This document shows positions 1 through 7,626 of a stretch of 51,818 bases of DNA, in pieces. Both the position numbers and the translations under genes were made by a program. The DNA lies in the NCBI RefSeq assembly GCF_001552535.1, contig NZ_BCRJ01000070.1:1-51818 (forward strand), in the 5' to 3' direction. Each line of letters begins with the position of its first letter. Position 1 is the stretch's first letter. Source of the DNA: Nocardioides jensenii JCM 1364 = NBRC 14755. Its GTDB lineage: Bacteria; Actinomycetota; Actinomycetes; Propionibacteriales; Nocardioidaceae. The notes under the pieces were generated by a model that was given only the letters and a program-made list of their open reading frames with translations, was not told the DNA's origin and searched no databases.

Positions 1-56
1 ACGTTCGGACCCTGGCGACTGGCGCCGTCCGAGGGTCCGAACGTCAGGGAGTATCC
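1..56. repeat. Dispersed palindromic repeat, copy A (left edge)
   Basis: The right arm carries the family core GAACGTCAGGGAGTATC (about 38-55). The left arm, ACGTTCGGACCCT at 1-13, is its inverted partner and is cut by the window edge. A 22-base loop separates GGACC (7-11) from GGTCC (34-38). It lies 5 bases past the regX3 stop codon, so it could act as a transcription-ending hairpin there, but the same element also occurs upstream of genes (31956-32052 and 48074-48159), which argues for a dispersed REP-like element. Confidence 0.85.
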
Positions 57-60
57 AGAA

Positions 61-738
61 TCAGAGGTCGAGCTTGTAGCCCAGACCTCGCACGGTGACC
101 AGGAACTTCGGCTCACCCGGGTCGGGCTCCAGCTTGGCGCGCAGCCGCTTGACGTGCACGTCGAGGGTCTTGGTGTCGCCGACGTAGTCCGACCCCCACA
201 CCCGATCGATCAGCTGGCCCCGGGTCAGCACGCGACCGGGGTTGCGCAGGAACATCTCGAGCAGCTCGAACTCCTTGAGCGGCAGCCGCTGCTCGTTGCC
301 GTCGACGGTGACCACGTGGCGCTCGACGTCCATGCGCACCGGGCCGGCCTCGAGCGTGCTGGGCGACAGGTCCGGCTCCTGGCCGCGGCGGAGTACGGCG
401 CGGATGCGCGCCACGAGCTCGCGCGGGGAGTAGGGCTTGGTGACGTAGTCGTCGGCGCCGAGCTCGAGCCCGACCACCTTGTCGACCTCGTCGTCCTTGG
501 CGCTGACCATGATCACCGGGACAGTGGAGGTCTGCCGGATCACCCGGCACACCTCGGTGCCGGGAATGCCCGGCAGCATCAGGTCGAGGAGCACGATGTC
601 GGCGCCCGCCCGATCGAACTCGGTCAGGGCATCGGGGCCGGTGTTGGCCACGGCGACCTCGAACCCTTCCTTGCGGAGCATGTACGCCAAAGCGTCGCTG
701 TAGCTCTCTTCGTCTTCAACGACGAGTACCCGGGTCAC
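61..738 (-). CDS. regX3: Response regulator RegX3/PhoP type (OmpR family)
   Basis: DNA-binding output half of a phosphate-sensing two-component pair, about 225 aa. The receiver domain (1-120) has the acidic pair D9/E10, phospho-acceptor D52 in LLDLMLPG, S79 and K101 in the TKPYSPREL segment. A winged-helix OmpR domain fills the C-terminal half and ends in VRGLGYKLDL. An upstream GTG at 805-807 would add 23 residues; I prefer GTG at 736-738 because AGGAGG lies 7 bases before it and the protein then begins directly with the receiver strand. The start overlaps the senX3 stop (GTGA), so the two are translationally coupled. A Streptomyces-type PhoP naming is equally defensible. Confidence 0.93.
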   Translation of the reverse strand: MTRVLVVEDEESYSDALAYMLRKEGFEVAVANTGPDALTEFDRAGADIVLLDLMLPGIPGTEVCRVIRQTSTVPVIMVSAKDDEVDKVVGLELGADDYVTKPYSPRELVARIRAVLRRGQEPDLSPSTLEAGPVRMDVERHVVTVDGNEQRLPLKEFELLEMFLRNPGRVLTRGQLIDRVWGSDYVGDTKTLDVHVKRLRAKLEPDPGEPKFLVTVRGLGYKLDL

Positions 739-1865
739 GGATGTGCCTCCTGCTTTTTCCTGGGAAGGGACAGGGTGAATGTGGAACCCTGTCCCTCGAC
801 GGACCATACGCGGATGTCGCCACCATGGGTGGCCGCGACGTGCTTGACGATGGACAGGCCGAGGCCGGTGCCACCGGTGGAGCGGTGCCGGGCCGGATCG
901 ACCCGGTAGAACCGCTCGAAGATGCGGTCGATCTCCTCCGTGGGGATGCCGATGCCCTGGTCGGTCACGGAGATCTCGACGGTCTCGTCGGTGGCGCGGG
1001 TGGCCACCAGCACCGACGAGCGGTCGGGGGAGTAGTTCACGGCGTTGGCGACCAGGTTGCCCACCGCCACGGCGATCTGCTCGGAGTTGCCGAGGATCTT
1101 CAGGCCCTTCTCGCCGGAGGCGACCACCGAGAGTCCGCGCGACTGCGCGTCGATCATCACGGTGTCCATGGCGGTGGCGACGATGGCGTCGACGTCGACC
1201 GGCAGCGGCTGGTCGAGGGGGTCGTCGCCCTGGAGTCGGGAGAGCTCGATGATCTGCTGCACCAACCGGGCCAGTCGCTCACTCTCCACGATCATCCGGC
1301 CGGAGAAGCGCTCGACGGCCTCAGGGTCGTCGGAGGCCTCCTGCACGGCCTCGGCGAGGATCCGGATCGCGCCGATCGGTGTCTTCAGCTCGTGGCTGAC
1401 GTTGCCGACGAAGTCTCGACGGATCGCCTCCACCCGACGCTCGCGGGTGCGGTCCTCGACCAGCACCAGCACCAGGTGCGCGCCCAGCGGTGCCACCCGC
1501 GCCGTGACATGGCGTGCGGGCACGGACGGCGTACGCCGCATGACGATCTCGGTCTCGCGAATCTGGCCGTCGCGGCGGACCTGTCGCACCAGGTCGGCCA
1601 GGGACGCGTCGTGCAGCTCGTTCCCCTGCACCAGGCCGAGGGCGTACGCCGGAGCCGAGGCCTTGAGTACGACGTCCGCGTCGTCGACGACGACCGCACT
1701 GGCACGCAGCACCGACAGCACGGCCGCGACGCCGGTCGGCACCAGCGGCTCGGCGGTCTCCGGGATCCGCTTCTGCTGCCTCTCGCTCATGACGAAGGCG
1801 AGCAGGACGCCCGCCACGAACAGGCCGATCAGCAGCGCATACAGGATCGTCTGCGATGTCGTCAC
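735..1865 (-). CDS. senX3: Sensor histidine kinase SenX3/PhoR type
   Basis: Membrane sensor kinase, 376 aa, that phosphorylates the downstream regulator during phosphate limitation. One N-terminal membrane helix (about 7-27) is followed by a PAS-like region (48-140), the H-box with H158 in NVSHELKTP, an N-box near NLVANAVNY and the ATP-lid glycine motifs DQGIGIP and GGTGLGLSIV. The GTG start at 1863-1865 has TACGAT exactly 6 bases upstream, which suggests a leaderless transcript. The gene is divergent from phoU across a PHO box, the arrangement expected for autoregulated phosphate control. It has only a single transmembrane segment and no large extracellular sensor domain, so sensing is probably intramembrane or through the Pst-PhoU complex, as known for this family. 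Confidence 0.93.
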   Translation of the reverse strand: MTTSQTILYALLIGLFVAGVLLAFVMSERQQKRIPETAEPLVPTGVAAVLSVLRASAVVVDDADVVLKASAPAYALGLVQGNELHDASLADLVRQVRRDGQIRETEIVMRRTPSVPARHVTARVAPLGAHLVLVLVEDRTRERRVEAIRRDFVGNVSHELKTPIGAIRILAEAVQEASDDPEAVERFSGRMIVESERLARLVQQIIELSRLQGDDPLDQPLPVDVDAIVATAMDTVMIDAQSRGLSVVASGEKGLKILGNSEQIAVAVGNLVANAVNYSPDRSSVLVATRATDETVEISVTDQGIGIPTEEIDRIFERFYRVDPARHRSTGGTGLGLSIVKHVAATHGGDIRVWSVEGQGSTFTLSLPRKKQEAHP

Positions 1866-1877
1866 GTCCTGATCGTA
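1866..1877 (-). promoter_or_regulatory. Putative leaderless promoter of senX3-regX3
   Basis: On the minus strand TACGAT (1872-1877) is followed by 6 bases and then GTG at 1865. TANNNT spaced 6-7 bases from a start codon is the actinobacterial pattern for a transcript that begins at the start codon. The AGGAC just before GTG could instead be a very close ribosome binding site. Confidence 0.5.
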
Positions 1878-1883
1878 CGCAGC

Positions 1884-1946
1884 GTTTCACCTGGAGTTCG
1901 CCAACGAGACCATTGCTTCCCACTGTTCACGCTCAGTTCACGCATC
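1884..1946 (+). promoter_or_regulatory. PHO box between senX3 and phoU
   Basis: Two 11-base direct repeats, GTTCACGCTCA (1925-1935) and GTTCACGCATC (1936-1946), match the GTTCAC-type units bound by PhoP/RegX3 regulators. A weaker pair, GTTTCACCTGGA and GTTCGCCAACGA, lies at 1884-1907. The strong pair ends 26 bases before the phoU -10 box, a normal activator position, and sits between two divergent phosphate-regulated genes. Family knowledge supplies the consensus; binding is inferred. Confidence 0.7.
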
Positions 1947-1972
1947 AGCGTCGGCTGGTCACTTGCGCCCTC

Positions 1973-1984
1973 TACTGTCGCTGC
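1973..1984 (+). promoter_or_regulatory. Putative leaderless promoter of phoU
   Basis: TACTGT at 1973-1978 lies 6 bases before ATG 1985, and no Shine-Dalgarno sequence is visible. Together with the upstream PHO box this makes a complete activator-dependent leaderless promoter. Confidence 0.55.
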
Positions 1985-2635
1985 ATGCGCGAGGCCTTCC
2001 ATGACGAACTTGATTCCATCTTCATCGACCTTGCGGGCATCGCCCGCAAGGTCCAGCACGCCGTGGCGCGTGCCACCGAGGCACTGATGACCGGTGACGT
2101 TCACATCGCCGAGGAAGTGATCAGCGGCGACGAGGCGATCGACCTGGCCCGCGAGGCGGTCGAGGAGAAGTCCTTCGAGCTGCTCTCGCTCCAGCAGCCG
2201 GTGGCCGGTGACCTCCGGACCGTGGTGGCGGCCCTGCGCATGGTCGCCGAGCTCGAGCGCATGGGCGACCTGTCGGTGCACGTGGCGAAGATCGCCCGGC
2301 TCCGTGTGCCCTCGGTCGCGGTGCCGGCCCAGGCCGAGCCGACCATCCGCCGGATGGCCACGGTCGCCGAGATGATGACCGCGAAGACCGCCGAGATCAT
2401 CGAGAATCGTGACGTCGAGGCGGCCGCCGACCTGGCCCAGGACGACGACGAGATGGACCGTCTGCGGCGCAACTCGCTCCGCGAGCTGCTCAGCGCGGAC
2501 TGGACCCACGGGGTCGAGCCGGCCGTCGACCTGGCCCTCCTCGGCCGCTACTACGAGCGGATCGCCGACCACGCCGTCTCGGTGGCCCGTCGTGTGGTCT
2601 TCGTGGTCACCGGCGAGACCACGATCGACGCCTGA
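1985..2635 (+). CDS. phoU: Phosphate transport system regulator PhoU
   Basis: Cytoplasmic negative regulator of the phosphate two-component system, 216 aa, the usual family length. It consists of two three-helix PhoU repeats. The first begins MREAFHDELDSIF with RKVQHAVARATEAL, and the second contains the typical metal-binding acidic helix segments around DDDEMDRLRR and ERIADHAVSVARR. An in-frame extension upstream (from 1856) would run through the PHO box and promoter, so ATG 1985 is chosen. No pst genes are in the window. It ends ahead of a strong hairpin at 2805 that separates it from the converging protease gene. Confidence 0.94.
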   Translation: MREAFHDELDSIFIDLAGIARKVQHAVARATEALMTGDVHIAEEVISGDEAIDLAREAVEEKSFELLSLQQPVAGDLRTVVAALRMVAELERMGDLSVHVAKIARLRVPSVAVPAQAEPTIRRMATVAEMMTAKTAEIIENRDVEAAADLAQDDDEMDRLRRNSLRELLSADWTHGVEPAVDLALLGRYYERIADHAVSVARRVVFVVTGETTIDA

Positions 2636-2668
2636 CCGACGGAATCCGGACACCCTCCCACGGGCGGA

Positions 2669-2740
2669 GACGTCAGGGAGTGTGGGACCTGCGGGACGAA
2701 GCCGTCAGGAAGTGCCGCGAATTTCGATGGTCCCTGACGT
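2669..2740. repeat. Dispersed palindromic repeat, degenerate copy D
   Basis: ACGTCAGGGA (2670-2679) and TCCCTGACGT (2731-2740) form an exact 10-bp inverted pair. A further diverged arm, GTCAGGAAGTG, lies at 2704-2714. The core words match copies at 1, 31956 and 48074, but the TCCGAA part is lost (GTGTGGGACC follows instead), so this looks like an old, decaying copy. Copies A and D bracket the regX3-senX3-phoU block. Confidence 0.55.
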
Positions 2741-2804
2741 TTCCGTTCGCGGGTACCGGGGCAGTGATGCTGTACGACGCGCGGGCGGGGGACGTGCGTC
2801 GTAC

Positions 2805-2848
2805 GACATCGGCCCGCACCCCAGGTGGGAGTGCGGGCCGATGTCTTT
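2805..2848. terminator. Bidirectional terminator hairpin between phoU and the M4 protease
   Basis: GACATCGGCCCGCAC (2805-2819) and its exact complement (2831-2845) form a 15-bp GC-rich stem with an 11-base loop, followed by TTT on the plus strand. It lies between two converging genes. A smaller adjoining stem, GTACGACGC/GCGTCGTAC (2772-2804), reinforces it on the protease side. Confidence 0.8.
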
Positions 2849-2884
2849 CCCGGTCAGGCCCTCGGGGGACCTGGTCTCAGTGGG

Positions 2885-4897
2885 TCAGGGAGCGTCGTAC
2901 GTCATCGTGTACGTGCCCGACCCGCTGTAGGACTGGACGACGTACGAGTAGGAACCCGCCGTCCCGTCGTAGCTGATCTCCTCGTGGGAGCCGGACGACA
3001 GGCTCGAGGCCACTCTCACCCACGCGCTGCCGTTCCACTTCTCCAGGTAGAGATCGAAGTCGGTGCCGTCCGGGCCGTCGATGCAGGCCTGGTGCGTGCC
3101 CGCGGCGGTGGACGTGTAGTAGCCGTTGGCGCCGGGCTCGTACTCGTAGTCGTTGCGTGAGGTCAGCGAACCGCTGTCGCTGAGCGCCAGGCTCGCGCAG
3201 TCGCCCTCACCCGGGTCGGGGTCGGTGCCACCGTCGGTCGTGCACGTGTAGTCGTTGGCCGGCACGTCGACGCCGTTCCAGGCCGACTCCACGCCGGCAC
3301 ACTCGGCGCTGTCGCCGCCGTACAGGTCGATCGCTGCGCGCACCGTGGCGTCACGCGCCTCGGGGTACGTCGTGGTCGAGGTCATGTAGGCGTCCAGAGC
3401 CTTGAACCAGACCTGCTCCACCTTCTCGCGACCGATGCCCTCGAAGGACGAGCCGTCGCAGGTGGGGCTGTCGTAGTCGACCCCGTTGATCGTCTTGGCA
3501 CCCGAGCCCTCCGAGGCCAGGTAGAAGAAGTGGTTGCCCGGACCCGAGGTGTAGTGCGGGTCGTCGTTGCCCATCGAGGAGGTCCAGCAGTCATAGCTGG
3601 CGCCGTCCTTGGAGGGCTGGTCCATGTAGCGCAACGGCGTCCCGTTGCCGTTGATGTCGATCTCCTCGCCGATCAGGTAGTCACCGATGTCCTCGGCGTT
3701 GTTGGCGTTGAACTCGACCGAGGTGCCGAAGATGTCGCTGGTGGACTCGTTGAGGCCGCCCGCGTCGCCGTAGTAGACGAGGCCGGCCGTGGCCTCGGTG
3801 ACACCGTGGCTCATCTCGTGGCCGGCGACGTCCAGCTCGGTGAGCGGGTTCTGGTTGTTCTCGCCGTCGCCGTAGGTCATCTGCTGGCCGTCCCAGAAGG
3901 CGTTGACGTAGTTGTCGCCGTAGTGGACGCGCGAAGGCACCCCCACGCCGTCGTCGAAGATGCCGTGCCGGCCGTGCTTGTCGAGGAAGTAGTCCCACGT
4001 CTGTGCGGCACCGTAGTGCGCATCGACACCGGCCGAGTGCGGGTCGGCCATCGTGCCGTCGCCCCAGTCGTCGTCCTCGTCAGTCATCACCGAGCCGCCG
4101 GACTGGCTGTTGCCGAGGTCGATGGTGGTGCCGTTGCCGCGCCCGGTGTCGGTCATCTCGAACCCACCGCTGACGGTCTTCGTGCCGATCTCGACCTCGC
4201 CGACGAAGATGCCGTGGCCGGTGCCGGTGTGGATCTCGTCCCAGCTGGCCAGGGTCTTGCCGCTCACTGCGTCGACCACGACGTGCAGGCGGCTGGGGGT
4301 CTGGTCCTTCCGGACTCCCTTGACCACGGTGTCGTACGCCAGCCGGTCACCGTTGTCTCCGGCAAAGACCACGAGCTCGGCCGACGAGCCGGTGACCTTG
4401 TGGCCGGCCGTCCTGGTCGCGGTGCGCACAGCCTGGGCCTTGCTGACCGTGGCGGTGGTGGCGGCCGGCGCGACGGCGGCACGGGAGGAGTGCTGGACGT
4501 CGGCGATCGCGCCCTTGGCGGTCGTGTGGACGATCATGTCCCCGCCGATGACCCGCATCCCCTTGTAGGTGCGCTGGTAGCGGATGTGCTCGGCGCCGTC
4601 GGCGTCCTTCACGACATCCTTGACCTTGAGGTCCTGCGTGGCCGCGAGGCCGACCCGCTTGGCCATCGTGTCCTGCTGGGCGCGGGCCGTCGCGATGAGC
4701 AGCTTCTGCTCCTTGACGGTGATCTTCTTGGCGGCGTTGCGTTGGGCCGCCTGGGTGTCGGACGTCTTGTCCTGGGTGGGCTTCTGGACGTCCTTGTCAC
4801 CGCCATCTGCCTGCGCGTTCGGCGCGAGACACATCAGGGCAACCGTCGCGGAGGCCACCAACGTGCGGCGCCTGCGTGAGATGAGATTGTGACTCAT
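2885..4897 (-). CDS. Secreted M4 family (thermolysin-like) metalloprotease
   Basis: Extracellular zinc endopeptidase made as a preproprotein, 670 aa. An N-terminal signal peptide (RRRR cluster, then a hydrophobic stretch ending LAPNAQA near 30) is followed by an FTP/PepSY-type propeptide (about 50-225) and the M4 catalytic domain. Zinc ligands H360 and H364 with catalytic E361 form HEMSH; the third ligand E384 and D388 lie in GGLNESTSD, and H448 in DPHYTSG fits the thermolysin transition-state histidine. After the catalytic domain a Gly/Asp/Pro linker (about 555-570) leads to a C-terminal pre-peptidase C-terminal type beta domain rich in Ser, Gly and Tyr. Monocistronic; AAAGAGAG precedes ATG. 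Its substrate is unknown; nutrient scavenging is the likely role. Confidence 0.93.
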   Translation of the reverse strand: MSHNLISRRRRTLVASATVALMCLAPNAQADGGDKDVQKPTQDKTSDTQAAQRNAAKKITVKEQKLLIATARAQQDTMAKRVGLAATQDLKVKDVVKDADGAEHIRYQRTYKGMRVIGGDMIVHTTAKGAIADVQHSSRAAVAPAATTATVSKAQAVRTATRTAGHKVTGSSAELVVFAGDNGDRLAYDTVVKGVRKDQTPSRLHVVVDAVSGKTLASWDEIHTGTGHGIFVGEVEIGTKTVSGGFEMTDTGRGNGTTIDLGNSQSGGSVMTDEDDDWGDGTMADPHSAGVDAHYGAAQTWDYFLDKHGRHGIFDDGVGVPSRVHYGDNYVNAFWDGQQMTYGDGENNQNPLTELDVAGHEMSHGVTEATAGLVYYGDAGGLNESTSDIFGTSVEFNANNAEDIGDYLIGEEIDINGNGTPLRYMDQPSKDGASYDCWTSSMGNDDPHYTSGPGNHFFYLASEGSGAKTINGVDYDSPTCDGSSFEGIGREKVEQVWFKALDAYMTSTTTYPEARDATVRAAIDLYGGDSAECAGVESAWNGVDVPANDYTCTTDGGTDPDPGEGDCASLALSDSGSLTSRNDYEYEPGANGYYTSTAAGTHQACIDGPDGTDFDLYLEKWNGSAWVRVASSLSSGSHEEISYDGTAGSYSYVVQSYSGSGTYTMTYDAP

Positions 4898-5013
4898 TGA
4901 TCTCTCTTTCCCGAGTTCGTGCCGGGGTCGGCACTGGGTCGACCTTCAGCCCGGCGTACGTCGGGAGGCAAGAGAGAGTGGCGCGTTAACTTTTGACTCG
5001 TGGGCGGGGTCGG

Positions 5014-5103
5014 TCAAAATCACAGGCGGGCCTGTGAATCTGCCCGATCAACGCGAAACTTCCCGTCAATCGGGCAGATTCACAGGTGAGCCTGTGATTT
5101 TGA
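5014..5103. repeat. 35-bp near-perfect inverted repeat with nested palindromes
   Basis: Arms 5014-5048 and 5069-5103 are reverse complements at 32 of 35 positions, separated by 20 bases. The three mismatches fall together, in the middle of a smaller palindrome that each arm carries on its own (CACAGGCGGGCCTGTG on the left, CACAGGTGAGCCTGTG on the right). It occupies the 225-base gap (4898-5122) between the XRE-type regulator stop and the protease start, where I see no gene. It could be a terminator for the regulator, a double operator for the protease, or a small mobile palindrome. Confidence 0.85.
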
Positions 5104-5122
5104 TCCCGGGTTACCCGGCCGC

Positions 5123-6055
5123 TCAGTGGTGCCAGGCCAGGCCGGTGGTGCCCGGCGCGCAGTCGAGCACCACGTAGTGGGCGTGGCCGAGCGAGTCGAC
5201 GCTCACCCGGCGCCGGACCTCCTGACCCTCGTCGCGCGGCCGGTGGTATCGCTCCACCCACTCCGGGAGGTCGTCCGGGGAGAAGTGCACCTCGACGACG
5301 TATTCACGGATGGCACGGCCACAGCTGGCGTCGTACGACGTGTCGAGCGGGCCGGGTCCGTCGGCGGTGATCTCGTAGTCGAGCACGACCGTGTCGCCCC
5401 GGGTCAGCGGCTGGGCGAAGCGGAGTTCCGTGCCCAGCACCCGGTGGGCGGTGTCGAGGTGGCGCGCGGCCACCTCGGCGCCGGCATGCACGGTCAGCCA
5501 GGGGGTGCCGGCGGTGCGGTCCTCGAAGAACTGGGTGACGCCGATGCCCTCCAGGCCGTCGGCATCAGCCCTGGCCACCGTCCGGATGCGAACCGACTCG
5601 ATGCGACGGGAGGTATCGATGCGGACGACATCGTGCTGGCTGATCCGGGTCAGGTGCTGGCCGCCGGACCGGGCCTGGACCTGCTCGGCGATCCGGCGTA
5701 CGGCGTCCTGCTCGACGAACCTCGGCACCAGACCCACCTGCTGTGGGGCGCGCACCTGCCCGCGCGGGCGCGGCGGCGGGACCAGCACCCGCAGCGTGTG
5801 CGGAGCGAGTCCGAGCACGCTCTCCAGGTGGGCCACCACCATCTGCGACCGCTTGCGTCCGGGGACGCGGTTGCCGCTCTGCCAGTAGCTCAGCGTCGCG
5901 ACGCTGACCTCGACGCCCCGCTCGGCCAGTCGCTGCTGGATGCTCTCCAGACACAGGCCGCTTCGATCGACTGCCCGGCGCAAGGTCGCGGCGAAGTCGT
6001 TCGGACGGGTGATGAGCGCGCTGGGCACGGGTCTCCGATCGTGACCCCATGCCAT
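5123..6055 (-). CDS. XRE-like helix-turn-helix regulator with unknown C-terminal domain
   Basis: 310-aa protein with an N-terminal helix-turn-helix of the Cro/C1 type: residues about 15-80 include IQQRLAERGVEVSVATLSYW followed by a Gly-Asn-Arg-Val-Pro segment and an arginine/lysine patch, as in actinobacterial XRE proteins. The remaining 200 residues resemble no effector domain I can name; they are rich in beta-strand patterns (RIDTSRRIESVRIRTVARA, VVLDYEITADGPGP) with two cysteines, and end in YVVLDCAPGTTGLAWHH. It is transcribed toward the M4 protease, separated by the large palindrome at 5014-5103, and could be that gene's regulator. The first Met is used; a start a few codons later is possible. 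Confidence 0.7.
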   Translation of the reverse strand: MAWGHDRRPVPSALITRPNDFAATLRRAVDRSGLCLESIQQRLAERGVEVSVATLSYWQSGNRVPGRKRSQMVVAHLESVLGLAPHTLRVLVPPPRPRGQVRAPQQVGLVPRFVEQDAVRRIAEQVQARSGGQHLTRISQHDVVRIDTSRRIESVRIRTVARADADGLEGIGVTQFFEDRTAGTPWLTVHAGAEVAARHLDTAHRVLGTELRFAQPLTRGDTVVLDYEITADGPGPLDTSYDASCGRAIREYVVEVHFSPDDLPEWVERYHRPRDEGQEVRRRVSVDSLGHAHYVVLDCAPGTTGLAWHH

Positions 6056-6101
6056 CCACCCCGGACGTCGGGAAATGTATCAGCAGAGCAGGTCAGCGCG
6101 C

Positions 6102-6164
6102 GTCGTCGTACGACGACACTGGTGCGGCGCCGTGGTCACTTGCGCGGTCTCACCACACGTGTGG
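6102..6164. repeat. Two short perfect palindromes upstream of the XRE-type regulator
   Basis: GTCGTCGTACGACGAC (6102-6117) and CCACACGTGTGG (6153-6164) are perfect palindromes in the 149-base gap between gpmA and the regulator start. Either could be the regulator's own operator or a hairpin ending gpmA transcription. Neither is followed by a T-run. Confidence 0.5.
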
Positions 6165-6204
6165 AGCGACGAGAACCCCGCGTTGCACGGGGAAGAGATG
6201 AGCG

Positions 6205-6948
6205 TCAGCGGCCCTGGTTGGCGACCGCGGCGGCGGCTGCTGCGGCAGCCTCGGGGTCGAGGTACTCGCCACCGGCCACGGTCGGCGCCAACGCGTCGTC
6301 GAGGCGGTAGACCAGCGGCATGCCGGTGGGGATGTTCAGCCCGGCGATGTCATCGTCGCTGATGCCGTCGAGGTGCTTGACCAGGGCCCGCAGACTATTG
6401 CCGTGCGCGGCCACCAGCACCGTCTTGTCGGCGCGCAGGTCGGGCACGATCGAGGACTCCCAGTAGGGCAGGAACCTCGCGATGACGTCCTTGAGGCACT
6501 CGGTGCGCGGCATCTCGTCGCCGAGGTCGGCGTAGCGCGGATCGCCCACCTGGGAGAACTCGGAGTCGTCGTCGAGCGGCGGGGGCGGGGTGTCGAAGGA
6601 GCGACGCCAGGTCATGAACTGCTCCTCGCCGAACTCGGCGAGCGTCTGCTTCTTGTCCTTGCCCTGCAGGGCGCCGTAGTGACGCTCGTTGAGGCGCCAG
6701 CTGCGCGTGACCGGGATCCAGTGACGGTCGGCCGCGTCGAGCGCCAGCGCGGCCGTGTTGATCGCACGGCGCTGCAGCGAGGTGTGCACGACGTCGGGCA
6801 GCAGGCCGGCGGCCTTGATCTGCTCACCGCCACGCACCGCCTCGGCACGACCCTTCTCGGTCAGCGCCACGTCGACCCAGCCGGTGAAGAGGTTCTTGGC
6901 GTTCCACTCGCTCTCGCCGTGACGCAGCAGGATCAGCGTGTGGGCCAT
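6205..6948 (-). CDS. gpmA: 2,3-bisphosphoglycerate-dependent phosphoglycerate mutase
   Basis: Glycolytic interconversion of 3- and 2-phosphoglycerate, 247 aa, full family length. The phosphohistidine motif LRHGESEWN places the phospho-acceptor at H10, followed by [14 protein letters not shown]. The second catalytic histidine is in [19 protein letters not shown], and [12 protein letters not shown] is the typical substrate loop. ATG overlaps the stop of the lipoprotein gene (ATGA), so both are made from one message. In M. tuberculosis gpm1 lies directly beside senX3-regX3; here the two are about 4.3 kb apart with phoU, a protease and an XRE gene between them. The C-terminus ends in an alanine-rich tail. 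Confidence 0.95.
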   Translation of the reverse strand: MAHTLILLRHGESEWNAKNLFTGWVDVALTEKGRAEAVRGGEQIKAAGLLPDVVHTSLQRRAINTAALALDAADRHWIPVTRSWRLNERHYGALQGKDKKQTLAEFGEEQFMTWRRSFDTPPPPLDDDSEFSQVGDPRYADLGDEMPRTECLKDVIARFLPYWESSIVPDLRADKTVLVAAHGNSLRALVKHLDGISDDDIAGLNIPTGMPLVYRLDDALAPTVAGGEYLDPEAAAAAAAAVANQGR

Positions 6949-7556
6949 CAGTGGCCTTCGCCTTCACCCTCGTCGGATCCGCTGTGGTGGGTGAGCGCCG
7001 GGTCGACCGGGGTCAGCGTGTCGCCGTCCTGGCCGGCCCACTGGCCGTTGTTCTCCACGACGGGCACCTGGACGGTGACCGGGTCGGAGGTCTTGAAGGT
7101 GAGGGTCAGCTCGACCCAGCCGCCCAGCTTGAACGGGCCGGTCACGACGATGCCGGGCACCAGGGCGGCCTCGCCCTTGCCCAGGGTGTCGCTGGCGGTG
7201 GCGATGCGGGTGTAGCTGCCGGGCTCGATGTCGACCGGCTTGACCTTGGCCTCGACCGGGCCGCCCTCGCCGTCGTCGTCGCTCGTGCTGACCACCTTGC
7301 CGGAGACCGCGGTCAGCCGGTCGGCGTCGTCGAGGGAGTTGTTGGACAGCGTGGTCACCAGGGTGCCCTTGCCATCCTCGGTCGCCACGATCACGGCGTT
7401 GAGTACGTCGACCTCGGCGTCACGGTCGTTCGCGCCGGGAGCCGGTGTGTAGACCTTGTCCGTGGCGTAGTTGAACCCACACGAAGACAGCAGGGGTGCA
7501 GTGAGCACGAGGGTGCCGGCGGCGATGGCGCGGGCGATCCGGTTGCGAAGCATCAT
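6948..7556 (-). CDS. LpqE-like cell-envelope lipoprotein
   Basis: About 202 aa from the ATG at 7554-7556. The N-terminus is a lipoprotein signal: basic LRNRIAR, hydrophobic [14 protein letters not shown], then lipobox LSSC with the lipidated Cys near residue 26. The body, starting [19 protein letters not shown], is one beta-rich domain resembling the copper-chaperone/LpqE-like family, with a Gly/Glu/Asp/His-rich tail (SDEGEGEGH) that could bind metal. A GTG 20 codons upstream is possible but would put extra polar residues before the signal. In Mycobacterium lpqE lies beside carD, and this gene is one gene away from carD, which supports the assignment. Function beyond envelope location is not known. 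Confidence 0.72.
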   Translation of the reverse strand: MMLRNRIARAIAAGTLVLTAPLLSSCGFNYATDKVYTPAPGANDRDAEVDVLNAVIVATEDGKGTLVTTLSNNSLDDADRLTAVSGKVVSTSDDDGEGGPVEAKVKPVDIEPGSYTRIATASDTLGKGEAALVPGIVVTGPFKLGGWVELTLTFKTSDPVTVQVPVVENNGQWAGQDGDTLTPVDPALTHHSGSDEGEGEGH

Positions 7557-7626
7557 CTGAGGGCCTTTGGTGTCGTGGGCGGGCCGTGTCTGACCGGACC
7601 GCATCGTGCGGGTCACACCCTATCGT

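Noticed and set aside
2772..2804. GTACGAC-rich dyad as a regulator operator
   Set aside because: It adjoins the phoU/protease terminator hairpin between converging genes, so a transcription-ending role is simpler.
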